DNA of 15,359 nucleotides from Bovifimicola sp964595785 (GCA_964595785.1 CAZQRO010000052.1:1-15359); one strand, 5' to 3'. Shown: positions 1-8,819, counted from the first letter of the stretch. Numbers and translations are program-made. The notes: generated from the letters alone by a model not told the origin.

Positions 1-5
1 GAAAT

Positions 6-208
6 AAAGTGTGGCGCCTGCGACTTTGGAAGGGAATTAGATATTCTTAGTATTCACTTGATATTAAGCTATTTCCGAACACGATGTTCGGAAAAGTCTC
101 CGACTGCCACGGATGGCAGATTCGGAGACGGTAGCGTAAATCTGATAAGACATGCAGGTGAATACTTAGAATATCCTTTCCTGAACAACGGAGCAGAAGA
201 CACACCTT
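6..208 (+). ncRNA. Candidate structured RNA of about 200 nt, family not recognised
   Basis: The stretch folds onto itself almost end to end. Positions 40-60 pair with 155-175 over 21 positions, with one mismatch and one G-U pair. Outside this, 28-33 pairs with 175-181, 18-21 with 193-196, and 6-13 with 201-208 (one mismatch), so the two ends close on each other. Inside sit two strong hairpins: 72-81 with 85-94 (10 bp perfect, loop CGA) and 96-109 with 114-129 (14 bp with a two-base bulge, loop CGGA). No reading frame explains it. The compensated, multi-stem shape with closing ends suggests an independent RNA, but a folded mobile repeat is also possible. The plus strand is assumed from the direction of the downstream genes. 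I could not match it to 6S, SRP, tmRNA, RNase P or a riboswitch class. Confidence 0.5.
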
Positions 209-212
209 AATT

Positions 213-252
213 CTGCACATCACTTACTACACTAAACAATAGTTTTGTGCAG
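213..252 (+). other. Stem-loop downstream of the structured RNA
   Basis: CTGCACA (213-219) pairs perfectly with TGTGCAG (246-252), and AAAC (234-237) with GTTT (242-245) extends the stem asymmetrically. The bases after it are AT-rich but contain no T tract, so I do not call it an intrinsic terminator. It could mark the 3' boundary of the element at 6-208. The remaining 253-337 is AT-rich and shows nothing else I can name. Confidence 0.3.
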
Positions 253-337
253 ATATTTAAAATAAATGTTTAATTTTGCAGGCAAATACTATATAATTTA
301 GTAATGATTAAAAGTGATGAAGAAATTTTAAATAGAT

Positions 338-367
338 TTTACATTGTTTGAATATAGAATTTATAAA
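338..367 (+). promoter_or_regulatory. Candidate promoter of the two-component operon
   Basis: TTTACA (338-343) and TATAAA (362-367) are 18 bases apart, which predicts a start near 374 and a leader of about 45 bases before the response regulator ATG. A TATAAT at 292-297 has no good -35 partner. Confidence 0.4.
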
Positions 368-417
368 GATAATTTATAATTATACTATTGTTTGGTAGTA
401 TAGAAAGGATTGGGAAG

Positions 418-1089
418 ATGGCATTAGTGTATATAGTTGAAGATGATAAGAATATTAGTGAAATTGAGGCTTTTGCAATTAAGAACAGTGGACATACTGT
501 TATGGAATTTGATTGTGCAAAGACATTTTACAGAAAACTTTCGGAGAAAAATCCTGATTTGATTTTGCTTGATATTATGCTGCCTGATGAGGATGGACTT
601 GACATATTGAAGAAGATTAGAAATGTACCAGAGACAAAGAAGATACCGGTTATTATGGTTACCGCTAAGACTACAGAGATTGATAAGGTAAAAGGTCTTG
701 ATTTAGGAGCAGATGATTATCTTACAAAACCGTTTGGAGTTATGGAACTTATTTCCAGAGTTAAGGCATTACTCAGAAGAAGCAAGGGTATGGAAGAAGA
801 CAAATTTCTTTCGGTTGGAAACATATTTGTGGACGGAGGGAAACATATGGTATATGTGGATGATGAACCATGCGAACTGACATTTAAAGAATATGAATTA
901 CTAAAATTGCTGATTCAGAATCAGGGAATAGTACTTCAAAGGGATGTGATAATGGATAGAATATGGAGCCTTGATTATGAGGGTGAATCCAGAACTCTTG
1001 ATGTTCATATTAAAACTTTAAGGCAAAAGTTAAAAGATTCGGGAAGCAGAATAAAAACAGTCAGAAATGTAGGATATATACTGGAATAG
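418..1089 (+). CDS. OmpR/PhoB-family response regulator
   Basis: DNA-binding response regulator of a two-component system, 223 residues, acting in the cytoplasm as the phosphorylated partner of the kinase encoded next. The receiver domain (about 3-118) has the acidic pocket E8/D9/D10, the phospho-acceptor D52 in the LLDIMLPDEDG stretch, switch residue T82 and the conserved K104 in the TKPF motif. The OmpR-type winged helix (about 128-222) ends in the usual RTLDVHIKTLRQKL recognition-helix region and RNVGYIL. The start at ATG 418 is preferred because AAAGGA (403-408) lies nine bases before it; an upstream in-frame TTG at 388 has no ribosome binding site. With the PhoR-like kinase it most resembles PhoB/PhoP, but no target genes are visible to confirm phosphate control, so no symbol is given. 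Confidence 0.93.
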   Translation: MALVYIVEDDKNISEIEAFAIKNSGHTVMEFDCAKTFYRKLSEKNPDLILLDIMLPDEDGLDILKKIRNVPETKKIPVIMVTAKTTEIDKVKGLDLGADDYLTKPFGVMELISRVKALLRRSKGMEEDKFLSVGNIFVDGGKHMVYVDDEPCELTFKEYELLKLLIQNQGIVLQRDVIMDRIWSLDYEGESRTLDVHIKTLRQKLKDSGSRIKTVRNVGYILE

Positions 1090-1106
1090 TCGAATAACAG
1101 GTAATT

Positions 1107-1130
1107 ATGCCGGAATATTGATTCCGGCAT
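1107..1130 (+). promoter_or_regulatory. Perfect intergenic hairpin between regulator and kinase
   Basis: ATGCCGGAAT (1107-1116) and ATTCCGGCAT (1121-1130) form a perfect 10-bp stem with a four-base loop. It is followed by TACTTATTTG, which is T-rich but not a clean T run. It lies in the 76-base gap between the response regulator and the histidine kinase, so it could be an mRNA processing/stability hairpin or a partial terminator lowering kinase expression. It is also a perfect dyad and could bind a protein. Confidence 0.45.
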
Positions 1131-1165
1131 TACTTATTTGATGGGAAGGTTTATGGTAAGCGTAA

Positions 1166-2494
1166 ATGAAGAAGAAAATAAATATTCAGTTCTTAGTGAT
1201 AGCTGTACTTGCAATTTTATTTACCGTGACAAGTATTTCTTTTGTTTTTTATGAGATTTTCAAAAAAGAGGTCTTGGAAGACTTAAAGACTTATGCCCAT
1301 GTAATAGTGGATTCCAAGGCATATAATAATATTGAGGATGCAAGTGAAGCATCTATAAAAGATGAGTTGAGAATAACATGGATTATGCCTGATGGAACGG
1401 TAGAGTTTGACACAAATGCAGATATAGGAGGAATGGATAATCACAGTGCAAGACCTGAAGTGGAGAAGGCATTTGAAAAAGGTGAAGGTCAAGCCATAAG
1501 AGAATCAAAAACTTTGGATAAAAGTACTTTTTATTATGCAGTCAGATTAGAAAACGGCTCAGTTTTAAGAGTTGCAAAAGTAGCAAGTAATATGTTTAGT
1601 GTATATCAGACCTCATTTCCGATTATTACGGTAATAGTGGTTTTGTTATTTATACTTTCAATATTTTTATCACATTTTCTTACAAAGAGCCTGATGAGTC
1701 CTATTGAGATGATGGCAGATAATATTGATAACTGTTCTAATATTTCTACTTACAAGGAACTGAAACCATTTCTTAATACTATACAGAAGCAGCATGAAGA
1801 TATTGTGAAAAATGCGAATATGCGGCAGGATTTTACGGCAAATGTATCACATGAATTAAAGACACCGCTTACCTCTATTTCGGGTTATTCGGAATTGATT
1901 GAAAATGGAATGGCTGACAGTGAGGATGTGGTAAGATTTGCCACAGAGATTCACAAATCTTCTAACAGACTGTTATCATTGATTAATGACATAATAAGAT
2001 TATCAGAGTTAGATACAATAGATCGTGATGTTTCATTTGAAAAAATCAATTTGAAGATGATTGCATTTAATTGTGTGGATATGCTTAAAATGAATGCGGA
2101 AAAACGTAATGTAACCATAAAACTGAAAGGCAGTGATGCCAATGTGTATGCTAATAAAGAGATGATGGAAGAACTTGTATATAATCTGTGTGACAATGCC
2201 ATAAGGTATAATAATGAAAAAGGAACGGTGACAGTGACCACATATGAACAGGAAGATAAATCAATTCTTTCGGTAAAAGATACAGGCATAGGAATCCCAA
2301 AGGAACATCAGGAGAGAATATTTGAAAGATTTTACAGAGTAGATAAGAGCAGGTCAAAATCTACGGGAGGTACAGGACTTGGACTTGCCATTGTAAAGCA
2401 TATTGTAGCCCAGCATAAGGGCGCAGTGATTGAAGTTGAGAGTGAAGCAGGCGAAGGAACAGAAATAAAGGTTATGTTTAGAAAAATCAGATAA
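1166..2494 (+). CDS. PhoR-like membrane sensor histidine kinase
   Basis: Membrane histidine kinase of 442 residues, partner of the regulator just upstream. Membrane segments are at about 9-31 and 151-172. The extracytoplasmic loop between them (about 35-148) carries a PhoR/PnpS-type sensor pattern: WIMPDGTVEFD, then MDNHSARPEV, then ESKTLDKSTFYYA and VLRVA. The cytoplasmic part has the H box VSHELKTPLT with phospho-acceptor H229, the N box with N344 (LCDNAIRYN), G1 DTGIGIP (372-378), the F box FERFYRVDK and G2 GGTGLGL (401-407). All catalytic boxes are intact. No clear HAMP or PAS domain is visible between the second membrane segment and the H box, which is short for the family. The start at ATG 1166 has only a weak GGTAAG five bases upstream. 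Phosphate sensing is a family-level inference; envelope-stress sensing is possible. Confidence 0.92.
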   Translation: MKKKINIQFLVIAVLAILFTVTSISFVFYEIFKKEVLEDLKTYAHVIVDSKAYNNIEDASEASIKDELRITWIMPDGTVEFDTNADIGGMDNHSARPEVEKAFEKGEGQAIRESKTLDKSTFYYAVRLENGSVLRVAKVASNMFSVYQTSFPIITVIVVLLFILSIFLSHFLTKSLMSPIEMMADNIDNCSNISTYKELKPFLNTIQKQHEDIVKNANMRQDFTANVSHELKTPLTSISGYSELIENGMADSEDVVRFATEIHKSSNRLLSLINDIIRLSELDTIDRDVSFEKINLKMIAFNCVDMLKMNAEKRNVTIKLKGSDANVYANKEMMEELVYNLCDNAIRYNNEKGTVTVTTYEQEDKSILSVKDTGIGIPKEHQERIFERFYRVDKSRSKSTGGTGLGLAIVKHIVAQHKGAVIEVESEAGEGTEIKVMFRKIR

Positions 2495-2506
2495 TTGCGT
2501 ACGCAA
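2495..2506. repeat. 12-bp perfect palindrome just after the kinase stop
   Basis: TTGCGTACGCAA begins immediately after the kinase stop codon. It is a self-complementary site with a GC-rich core in AT-rich surroundings, about 58 bases upstream of the gltB -35. It could be a protein-binding site for control of gltB; nothing in the sequence identifies the protein. Confidence 0.35.
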
Positions 2507-2545
2507 TACGTGAAATTGTTTGGAAAATTGAAACAGTCTGACAAT

Positions 2546-2592
2546 TTGTAAAAAAATTTCTTATTTACAAGTTAAAATTATTGTAGTATAGT
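2546..2592 (+). promoter_or_regulatory. gltBD promoter with overlapping inverted repeat
   Basis: TTTACA (2564-2569) and TATAGT (2587-2592) are exactly 17 bases apart, giving a start near 2599 and a leader of about 65 bases. TTGTAAA (2546-2552) and TTTACAA (2564-2570) form an inverted repeat with an 11-base spacer, and the right arm is the -35 box itself. A repressor bound there would block RNA polymerase. A second inverted pair, AAATTGT/ACAATTT, lies at about 2513-2547. The regulator is unknown. Confidence 0.6.
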
Positions 2593-2667
2593 AACTAGCA
2601 GAAGTTAGCACCTTAAACATTTTGTTACACTAATCTTCAAGAAAAACTGAATAAGGAAGGGATGCAC

Positions 2668-5600
2668 ATGAATCAGAATGATTTATTCAAGAGTGCAGAG
2701 AACCGGGGAATGTATAATCCGAAGTTTGAGCACGATAATTGCGGAATCGGTGCAGTGGTCAATATTAAAGGTAAGAAGACACATGCAACTGTAGAGAACG
2801 CATTAAAGATAGTTGAAAATTTAGAACATAGAGCAGGCAAAGATGCCGAGGGAAAGACCGGAGACGGTGTAGGAATCCTATTACAGATTTCACACAAGTT
2901 CTTTAGTAAAACGGTCAAGTCCCTCGGTATTTTTTTGGGCTCAGAACGTGAATATGGTATAGGAATGTTTTTCTTTCCACAGGATGAACTTAAGAGAAAT
3001 CAGGCAAAGAAGATGTTTGAAATCATCGTCGAAAAGGAAGGACTTGAATTTCTTGGCTGGAGAGAAGTTCCCACAAAACCTGATGTTCTTGGAACTAAAG
3101 CAATAGAATGTATGCCATGCATTATGCAGGGCTTTGTCAAGAAACCTGAAGATGTTAATAAAGGACTTGATTTTGATAGGAAATTATATGTTGTGAGACG
3201 TGTATTTGAACAGAGTAATGATAATACTTATGTGGTTTCATTATCTGGCAGAACAATTGTATACAAGGGAATGTTCTTAGTAGGACAGTTAAGATTATTC
3301 TTTGGAGATTTACAGGATATTGATTATGAATCAGCAATTGCAATGGTTCATTCAAGATTTAGTACTAACACAAACCCAAGCTGGCAGAGAGCACATCCGA
3401 ACAGATTAATGGTTCATAATGGCGAGATTAATACAATTCGTGGAAATGCTGATAATATGCTTGCCAGAGAAGAAACTATGGCATCTGAATATCTCAAAGG
3501 TGAAATGCACAAGGTTATGCCTGTAGTTAACCAGGAAGGTTCAGATTCAGCCATGCTTGATAATACATTGGAATTCCTTGTTATGAGTGGCATGGAACTT
3601 CCTCTTGCAGTTATGATTACGATTCCTGAACCTTGGGATAACAATCATACAATAAGTCAGGCAAGAAGAGATTTCTATCAGTATTATGCAACAATGATGG
3701 AGCCATGGGATGGTCCTGCATCAATCCTTTTCTCAGATGGAGATATTATGGGAGCGGTTCTTGACAGAAATGGACTAAGGCCATCACGTTATTACATTAC
3801 AGATGATGACACATTAGTTCTTTCATCAGAAGTTGGCGTACTTGACGTGGATTCGACAAAGATTATTGCAAAAGAACGCTTACATCCGGGAAAAATGCTT
3901 CTCGTGGATACTGTACAGGGAAGGTTAATTGATGATGATGAATTAAAGGAGAGATATGCTTCAAAAGAGCCTTATGGTGAATGGCTGGATAATAATCTTG
4001 TTAAGTTAAAGGACTTAAAGATTCCTAACAAGAAAGTTGAAGAATATTCTACAAATGAAAGAAAGAGATTACAGAAGGCATTTGGTTACACATATGAGGA
4101 ACTTATGACATCAATTCTTCCTATGGCCAAAACAGGTGCAGAACCAATATCAGCAATGGGATGTGATAAACCACTTGCAGTTTTGTCTGATAAAGCACAG
4201 CCACTTTTTAACTATTTTAAACAGTTATTTGCACAGGTTACAAATCCACCTATTGATGCAATACGTGAGGAAGTAGTTACATCTACCACAATATACATTG
4301 GTGAGCATGGTAACATACTTGAGGAAAAGGCAGAAAACTGTCAGGTTCTTAAAGTAAGAAATCCTATTCTCACAAGTACGGATTTATTAAAAATCAAGAA
4401 CATGAAAGTATCAGGATTTAAGGTTGAAGTTATTACTATAACATATTATAAGAATACTTCACTTGAAAAGGCGATAGAGTATCTGTTCGTTGAGGTGGAC
4501 AGAGCGCATAGAGACGGAGCCAATATTATTATTCTGTCAGACAGAGGCGTAGATGAGAACCATGTGGCTATTCCTTCACTTCTTGCAGTATCAGCTATTC
4601 ATCAGCATCTTGTTGTTACTAAGAAGAGAACCAGCCTTGCCATAATCTTAGAGAGTGGTGAACCAAGAGAGGTACATCATTTTGCGACATTGTTAGGTTA
4701 TGGTGCATGTGCAATTAATCCATATCTGGCACAGGATTCAATAAGATATCTGATTGACAATGATATGCTTGACAAGGATTATTATGCAGCTGTAAATGAT
4801 TATAATGACGCAATACTTCACGGAATCGTTAAGATAGCATCAAAGATGGGTATTTCGACAATTCAGTCATATCAGGGTTCGCAGATATTTGAGGCGATAG
4901 GTATAAGTGAAGATGTTATTAATAAATATTTTAGCAATACGGTAAGCAGAATTGGTGGAATAACATTAAAAGATATAGAAGAAAAAGTAGATGAACTTCA
5001 TTCTAAGGCATTCGACCCATTGGGTCTTGCAAATGACCTTACATTAGAAAGCAGCGGCAGCCATAAGTTTAGAAGCAATAAAGAAGAACATTTATATAAT
5101 CCGCAGACAATTCATTTACTACAGCAGTCTGCATGGACAGATAATTATGCATTGTTTAAACAGTATACTAATATGATTGACAAGGAAATGAATCCTGTTC
5201 ATATCCGTGGATTACTTGATTTCAATTATCCTGAATCGGGAATTCCGATTGAAGAAGTAGAAAGTGTGGACAGCATTGTTAAACGATTTAAGACGGGTGC
5301 AATGTCATATGGTTCAATTTCTCAGGAAGCACATGAGACAATGGCGATTGCCATGAATATGATTCACGGTAAATCAAACAGCGGTGAAGGCGGAGAGAGT
5401 TTAGAGAGACTTGAAACTGCAAATGATAAGATTAACAAATGTTCAGCAATTAAGCAGGTAGCATCAGGAAGATTTGGTGTTACGTCTAAATATCTTGTAA
5501 GTGCAAAAGAGATTCAGATTAAGATGGCACAAGGTGCTAAACCGGGTGAAGGCGGACATCTGCCGGGCAATAAAGTCTATCCGTGGATAGCAAAGACCAG

Positions 5601-7221
5601 GCATTCAACACCGGGGGTAAGCCTTATATCACCACCACCACATCACGACATTTATTCAATTGAAGATTTGGCACAGTTAATTTATGATTGTAAAAATGCA
5701 AATAAAGATGCAAGAATATCTGTTAAGTTAGTTTCAGAAGCAGGTGTAGGTACAGTTGCAGCCGGTGTCGCAAAAGCAGGTGCACAGGTAATCTTAATAT
5801 CGGGTTATGATGGAGGAACAGGTGCAGCACCTCGCAACTCAATCTATAATGCAGGACTTCCGTGGGAACTTGGGCTTGCAGAAGCACACCAGACGCTTAT
5901 TATGAACGGACTTCGTAATAAAGTAGTAGTTGAGACAGACGGAAAGCTTATGAGCGGACGTGATGTTGCAATAGCAGCAATGCTTGGTGCAGAAGAATTT
6001 GGATTTGCAACAGCACCACTTGTAACAATGGGATGTGTAATGATGAGAGTATGTAACTTAGATACATGTCCTGTAGGTGTTGCAACTCAGAATCCTGAAC
6101 TTAGAAAACGTTTTAAAGGTAAGCCTGAATATGTTGTTAATTTCATGAAATTCATAGCAGAAGAATTAAGAGAATACATGGCTAAATTTGGTGTAAGAAC
6201 TGTAGATGAATTAGTGGGACGTACAGATTTACTTAAGGAAAAAGATGGTTTATCAGCAGGCAATTCAGGAATGGTTGATTTATCAAGAATCCTTGATAGT
6301 GATTTTAATCATGAAAGTGTTAAATATAATGAAAAGAATGTATTTAACTTTGAACTTGAGAAAACACTTGATGAAAAGATACTTTGTAAAAAGTTCCTGC
6401 CGGTACTTGAGAATAACCGGAAACGCAGCATCGAATTATATGTCAGCAATACAGACCGTTCATTTGGTACGATTTTTGGTTCTGAAATTACTAAAAAATA
6501 TGGTGATGACGTATTAGATGATGATACATTTACAGTTAAATGTAAGGGTGCAGGCGGACAGAGTTTTGGTGCGTTTATTCCTAAGGGACTCACACTTGAA
6601 CTTAAAGGTGACAGCAATGATTACTTTGGTAAAGGTTTGTCAGGCGGTAAATTAATTGTATATCCGCCAAAGGGAATTAAGTATAAGCAGGACGAAAACA
6701 TCATTATAGGTAATGTTGCGTTATATGGTGCCACAAGTGGTAAGGCGTATATAAATGGTGTTGCGGGAGAGAGGTTCTGCGTTCGTAACTCCGGTGCAAT
6801 TGCCGTTGTAGAAGGGGTTGGCGAGCATGGCTGCGAATATATGACTGGCGGAAGAGTAGTTATTCTTGGTAAAACAGGTAAAAACTTTGCGGCAGGAATG
6901 AGTGGTGGTGTTGCATACGTTCTTGACGAGGAAAGGGACCTTTATACAAAACTTAATAAAGAACTCGTTTCGGCAAGTGAAGTAACCTCTAAGTATGATG
7001 TAATGGATTTAAAAGAAATGATAACAGACCATGTTAAATATACAAATTCTGAAAAAGGAAAGATGATTCTTGATAACTTCGGAGAATATTTACCTAAGTT
7101 CAAGAAAATCATACCTCATGATTATAATAAGATGCTAATGTCTATTGTACAGATGGAAGAGAAAGGTCTTAGCAGCGAACAGGCACAGATAGAAGCATTT
7201 TATGCCATAACTAAGAATTAG
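2668..7221 (+). CDS. gltB: Glutamate synthase, large (alpha) subunit
   Basis: Large subunit of glutamate synthase (GOGAT), which takes ammonia from glutamine and makes glutamate from 2-oxoglutarate. It has 1,517 residues, usual for bacterial GltB. ATG 2668 is chosen over the ATG at 2662 because AGGAAGGG (2654-2661) directly abuts 2662 but sits six bases before 2668. A 24-residue propeptide then precedes the catalytic Cys25 of the class II glutaminase domain (HDN-C-GIGAV, about 25-430). A central domain follows, then the FMN-binding synthase barrel (about 830-1210, with GAMSYGSIS near 877 and the GYDGGTGAAP loop). The 3Fe-4S cysteines are C1123, C1129 and C1134, spaced CX5CX4C as in the family. 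The C-terminal GXGXG beta-helix spans about 1290-1450 (AGGQSFGAF, GNVALYGATSG, MSGGVAYVLDE). It is intact and lies 14 bases before gltD. Confidence 0.98.
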   Translation: MNQNDLFKSAENRGMYNPKFEHDNCGIGAVVNIKGKKTHATVENALKIVENLEHRAGKDAEGKTGDGVGILLQISHKFFSKTVKSLGIFLGSEREYGIGMFFFPQDELKRNQAKKMFEIIVEKEGLEFLGWREVPTKPDVLGTKAIECMPCIMQGFVKKPEDVNKGLDFDRKLYVVRRVFEQSNDNTYVVSLSGRTIVYKGMFLVGQLRLFFGDLQDIDYESAIAMVHSRFSTNTNPSWQRAHPNRLMVHNGEINTIRGNADNMLAREETMASEYLKGEMHKVMPVVNQEGSDSAMLDNTLEFLVMSGMELPLAVMITIPEPWDNNHTISQARRDFYQYYATMMEPWDGPASILFSDGDIMGAVLDRNGLRPSRYYITDDDTLVLSSEVGVLDVDSTKIIAKERLHPGKMLLVDTVQGRLIDDDELKERYASKEPYGEWLDNNLVKLKDLKIPNKKVEEYSTNERKRLQKAFGYTYEELMTSILPMAKTGAEPISAMGCDKPLAVLSDKAQPLFNYFKQLFAQVTNPPIDAIREEVVTSTTIYIGEHGNILEEKAENCQVLKVRNPILTSTDLLKIKNMKVSGFKVEVITITYYKNTSLEKAIEYLFVEVDRAHRDGANIIILSDRGVDENHVAIPSLLAVSAIHQHLVVTKKRTSLAIILESGEPREVHHFATLLGYGACAINPYLAQDSIRYLIDNDMLDKDYYAAVNDYNDAILHGIVKIASKMGISTIQSYQGSQIFEAIGISEDVINKYFSNTVSRIGGITLKDIEEKVDELHSKAFDPLGLANDLTLESSGSHKFRSNKEEHLYNPQTIHLLQQSAWTDNYALFKQYTNMIDKEMNPVHIRGLLDFNYPESGIPIEEVESVDSIVKRFKTGAMSYGSISQEAHETMAIAMNMIHGKSNSGEGGESLERLETANDKINKCSAIKQVASGRFGVTSKYLVSAKEIQIKMAQGAKPGEGGHLPGNKVYPWIAKTRHSTPGVSLISPPPHHDIYSIEDLAQLIYDCKNANKDARISVKLVSEAGVGTVAAGVAKAGAQVILISGYDGGTGAAPRNSIYNAGLPWELGLAEAHQTLIMNGLRNKVVVETDGKLMSGRDVAIAAMLGAEEFGFATAPLVTMGCVMMRVCNLDTCPVGVATQNPELRKRFKGKPEYVVNFMKFIAEELREYMAKFGVRTVDELVGRTDLLKEKDGLSAGNSGMVDLSRILDSDFNHESVKYNEKNVFNFELEKTLDEKILCKKFLPVLENNRKRSIELYVSNTDRSFGTIFGSEITKKYGDDVLDDDTFTVKCKGAGGQSFGAFIPKGLTLELKGDSNDYFGKGLSGGKLIVYPPKGIKYKQDENIIIGNVALYGATSGKAYINGVAGERFCVRNSGAIAVVEGVGEHGCEYMTGGRVVILGKTGKNFAAGMSGGVAYVLDEERDLYTKLNKELVSASEVTSKYDVMDLKEMITDHVKYTNSEKGKMILDNFGEYLPKFKKIIPHDYNKMLMSIVQMEEKGLSSEQAQIEAFYAITKN

Positions 7222-7235
7222 AAAGGAGCTGCAAT

Positions 7236-8723
7236 ATGGGAAAACCAACCGGATTTATGGATTATGAGCGTGAAGACAGTGCAGCTGTCTCACCAAAAGA
7301 AAGAATAAAGAATTTTAAAGAATTTCATACACCGCTGTCTAAAGAAAAGCAGAAATTGCAGGCTGCAAGATGTATGGATTGTGGCGTTCCTTTTTGCCAG
7401 GCAGGAATGATGATAGGAGGTATGGCATCAGGCTGTCCTCTTAATAATCTTATACCTGAATGGAATGATTTACTTTACAATGAAAATCTTCAGCAGGCAT
7501 ATCACAGACTTCATAAGACAAATAACTTTCCGGAGTTTACGGGACGTGTGTGTCCTGAACTCTGTGAAAAAGCTTGTACATGTAATCTTAATGGAGAGCC
7601 TGTCTGTACAAAACAGAATGAACTTGCAATTATTGAAAATGCATACGAACAGGGATTTGTAAAACCTAAGATTCCTAAAGTCAGAACAGGTAAGAAAGTT
7701 GCAGTCATTGGCTCGGGACCATCAGGGCTTGCAGCAGCAGACCAGTTAAACCAGAGGGGACACAGCGTCACGGTATACGAGCGTTCTGACAGACCGGGCG
7801 GATTGCTAATGTATGGTATTCCTAACATGAAACTTGAGAAACAGTATATAGAACGTAGAGTTAATGTTATGAAAGAAGAAGGAGTGGAATTTATTACAGG
7901 GATAAACGTTGGTAAAGATATCAAGGCTGATAAACTTCTTAAGGAATATGACAGAGTAATTCTTGCGTGTGGAGCTTCTAATCCAAGGGATATAAAGGCA
8001 CCGGGAAGAGAAGCAAACGGAATATATTTTGCAGTGGATTTTCTTAAAGCTGCAACAAAGAGCCTGTTAGACAGTGATTTTAAAGACAATGCATTTATTT
8101 CAACTAAAGGCAAGAATGTAATGGTAATCGGTGGTGGTGATACAGGTAATGACTGTGTCGGCACATCAATCAGATTAGGCGCAAAAAGTGTATTACAGTT
8201 AGAGATGATGCCTAAGGCACCGGATGAAAGAACAGTTAACAATCCGTGGCCAGAATGGCCAAAAGTCTGCAAGACGGACTACGGTCAGGAAGAAGCCATA
8301 GCAGTATTTGGTTATGACCCGCGGGTATACTGCACAACAGTTAAAGAATTTATAGCTGATAAAAAAGGAAATCTTTGCAAGGCTAAACTTGTTAAGTTAG
8401 AGAGCAAAAAAGACCCTAAAACTAAAAGATTTCAGATGGTTGAAGCTGCAGGAAGTGAATATGAAGTGGAAGTCGATATTGTTCTTATTGCTGCGGGATT
8501 CCTTGGAAGTGAAAGTTATGTTACAAAGGCATTTGGTGTGGAAGTGAATGAAAGAACAAATGTTAAGACTAAAGATGGAGATGATTTTGCTACTTCTGCT
8601 AAAAATGTGTTCACAGCAGGTGATATGCATAGAGGACAGTCTTTAGTAGTATGGGCAATACATGAAGGAAGAGAAGCTGCAAGAGAAGTTGACTACAGTT
8701 TGATGGGATATACAAATTTATAG
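7236..8723 (+). CDS. gltD: Glutamate synthase, small (beta) subunit
   Basis: Small subunit of glutamate synthase, 495 residues, which oxidises NAD(P)H and passes electrons through FAD and iron-sulfur clusters to the FMN of GltB. The N-terminal region has the two 4Fe-4S cysteine groups (C46, C49, C54, C67 and C106, C110, C114, C116). The FAD-binding Rossmann motif GSGPSG is at 159-164 and the NAD(P)H motif GGGDTGND at 299-306. A C-terminal FAD-contact stretch, FTAGDMHRGQSLVVWAIHEG, is intact. It follows gltB after 14 bases with AAAGGAG (7222-7228) seven bases before ATG, so the two are co-transcribed from the promoter near 2564. No intrinsic terminator follows; instead the 3' end is duplicated downstream (see the repeat at 8708-8779). 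Confidence 0.98.
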   Translation: MGKPTGFMDYEREDSAAVSPKERIKNFKEFHTPLSKEKQKLQAARCMDCGVPFCQAGMMIGGMASGCPLNNLIPEWNDLLYNENLQQAYHRLHKTNNFPEFTGRVCPELCEKACTCNLNGEPVCTKQNELAIIENAYEQGFVKPKIPKVRTGKKVAVIGSGPSGLAAADQLNQRGHSVTVYERSDRPGGLLMYGIPNMKLEKQYIERRVNVMKEEGVEFITGINVGKDIKADKLLKEYDRVILACGASNPRDIKAPGREANGIYFAVDFLKAATKSLLDSDFKDNAFISTKGKNVMVIGGGDTGNDCVGTSIRLGAKSVLQLEMMPKAPDERTVNNPWPEWPKVCKTDYGQEEAIAVFGYDPRVYCTTVKEFIADKKGNLCKAKLVKLESKKDPKTKRFQMVEAAGSEYEVEVDIVLIAAGFLGSESYVTKAFGVEVNERTNVKTKDGDDFATSAKNVFTAGDMHRGQSLVVWAIHEGREAAREVDYSLMGYTNL

Positions 8724-8779
8724 GCTGTTGAATATTAATTTATAGTTTAATGAAATATACCAATTTATAGGTTGTTGAA
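8708..8779 (+). repeat. Degenerate tandem repeats spanning the gltD stop codon
   Basis: The 25 bases at 8708-8732, which contain the last codons and stop of gltD, recur at 8755-8779 with only two differences. A third, weaker copy lies between them. The shared core AATTTATAG occurs at 8715-8723, 8737-8745 and 8762-8770 (periods 22 and 25), each followed by a segment ending in TGAA. The last copy supplies the TTGAAA -35 element of the lepB promoter. Confidence 0.7.
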
Positions 8780-8802
8780 ATCTGACTGAAATGTGATATA
8801 AT
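8775..8802 (+). promoter_or_regulatory. Extended -10 promoter of lepB
   Basis: TTGAAA (8775-8780), a 16-base spacer, and TATAAT (8797-8802) preceded by TG one base upstream (8794-8795) form a near-consensus extended -10 promoter. Transcription would start near 8809 and give a leader of about 158 bases before lepB. Confidence 0.7.
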
Positions 8803-8819
8803 ATTAATAATTTAACGGT

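Noticed and set aside
6..208. 6S RNA or SRP RNA identity for the structured element
   Set aside because: The closing ends recall 6S RNA, but the multi-hairpin interior does not fit, and the SRP GGAAGGAAGC signature is missing.
388..417. Upstream TTG 388 as start of the response regulator
   Set aside because: It has no ribosome binding site and adds ten residues not typical of the family; ATG 418 has AAAGGA at good spacing.
7511..8272. A 253-codon open frame on the minus strand inside gltD
   Set aside because: It lies wholly opposite a clearly conserved GltD coding region, and its translation shows no domain or motif.
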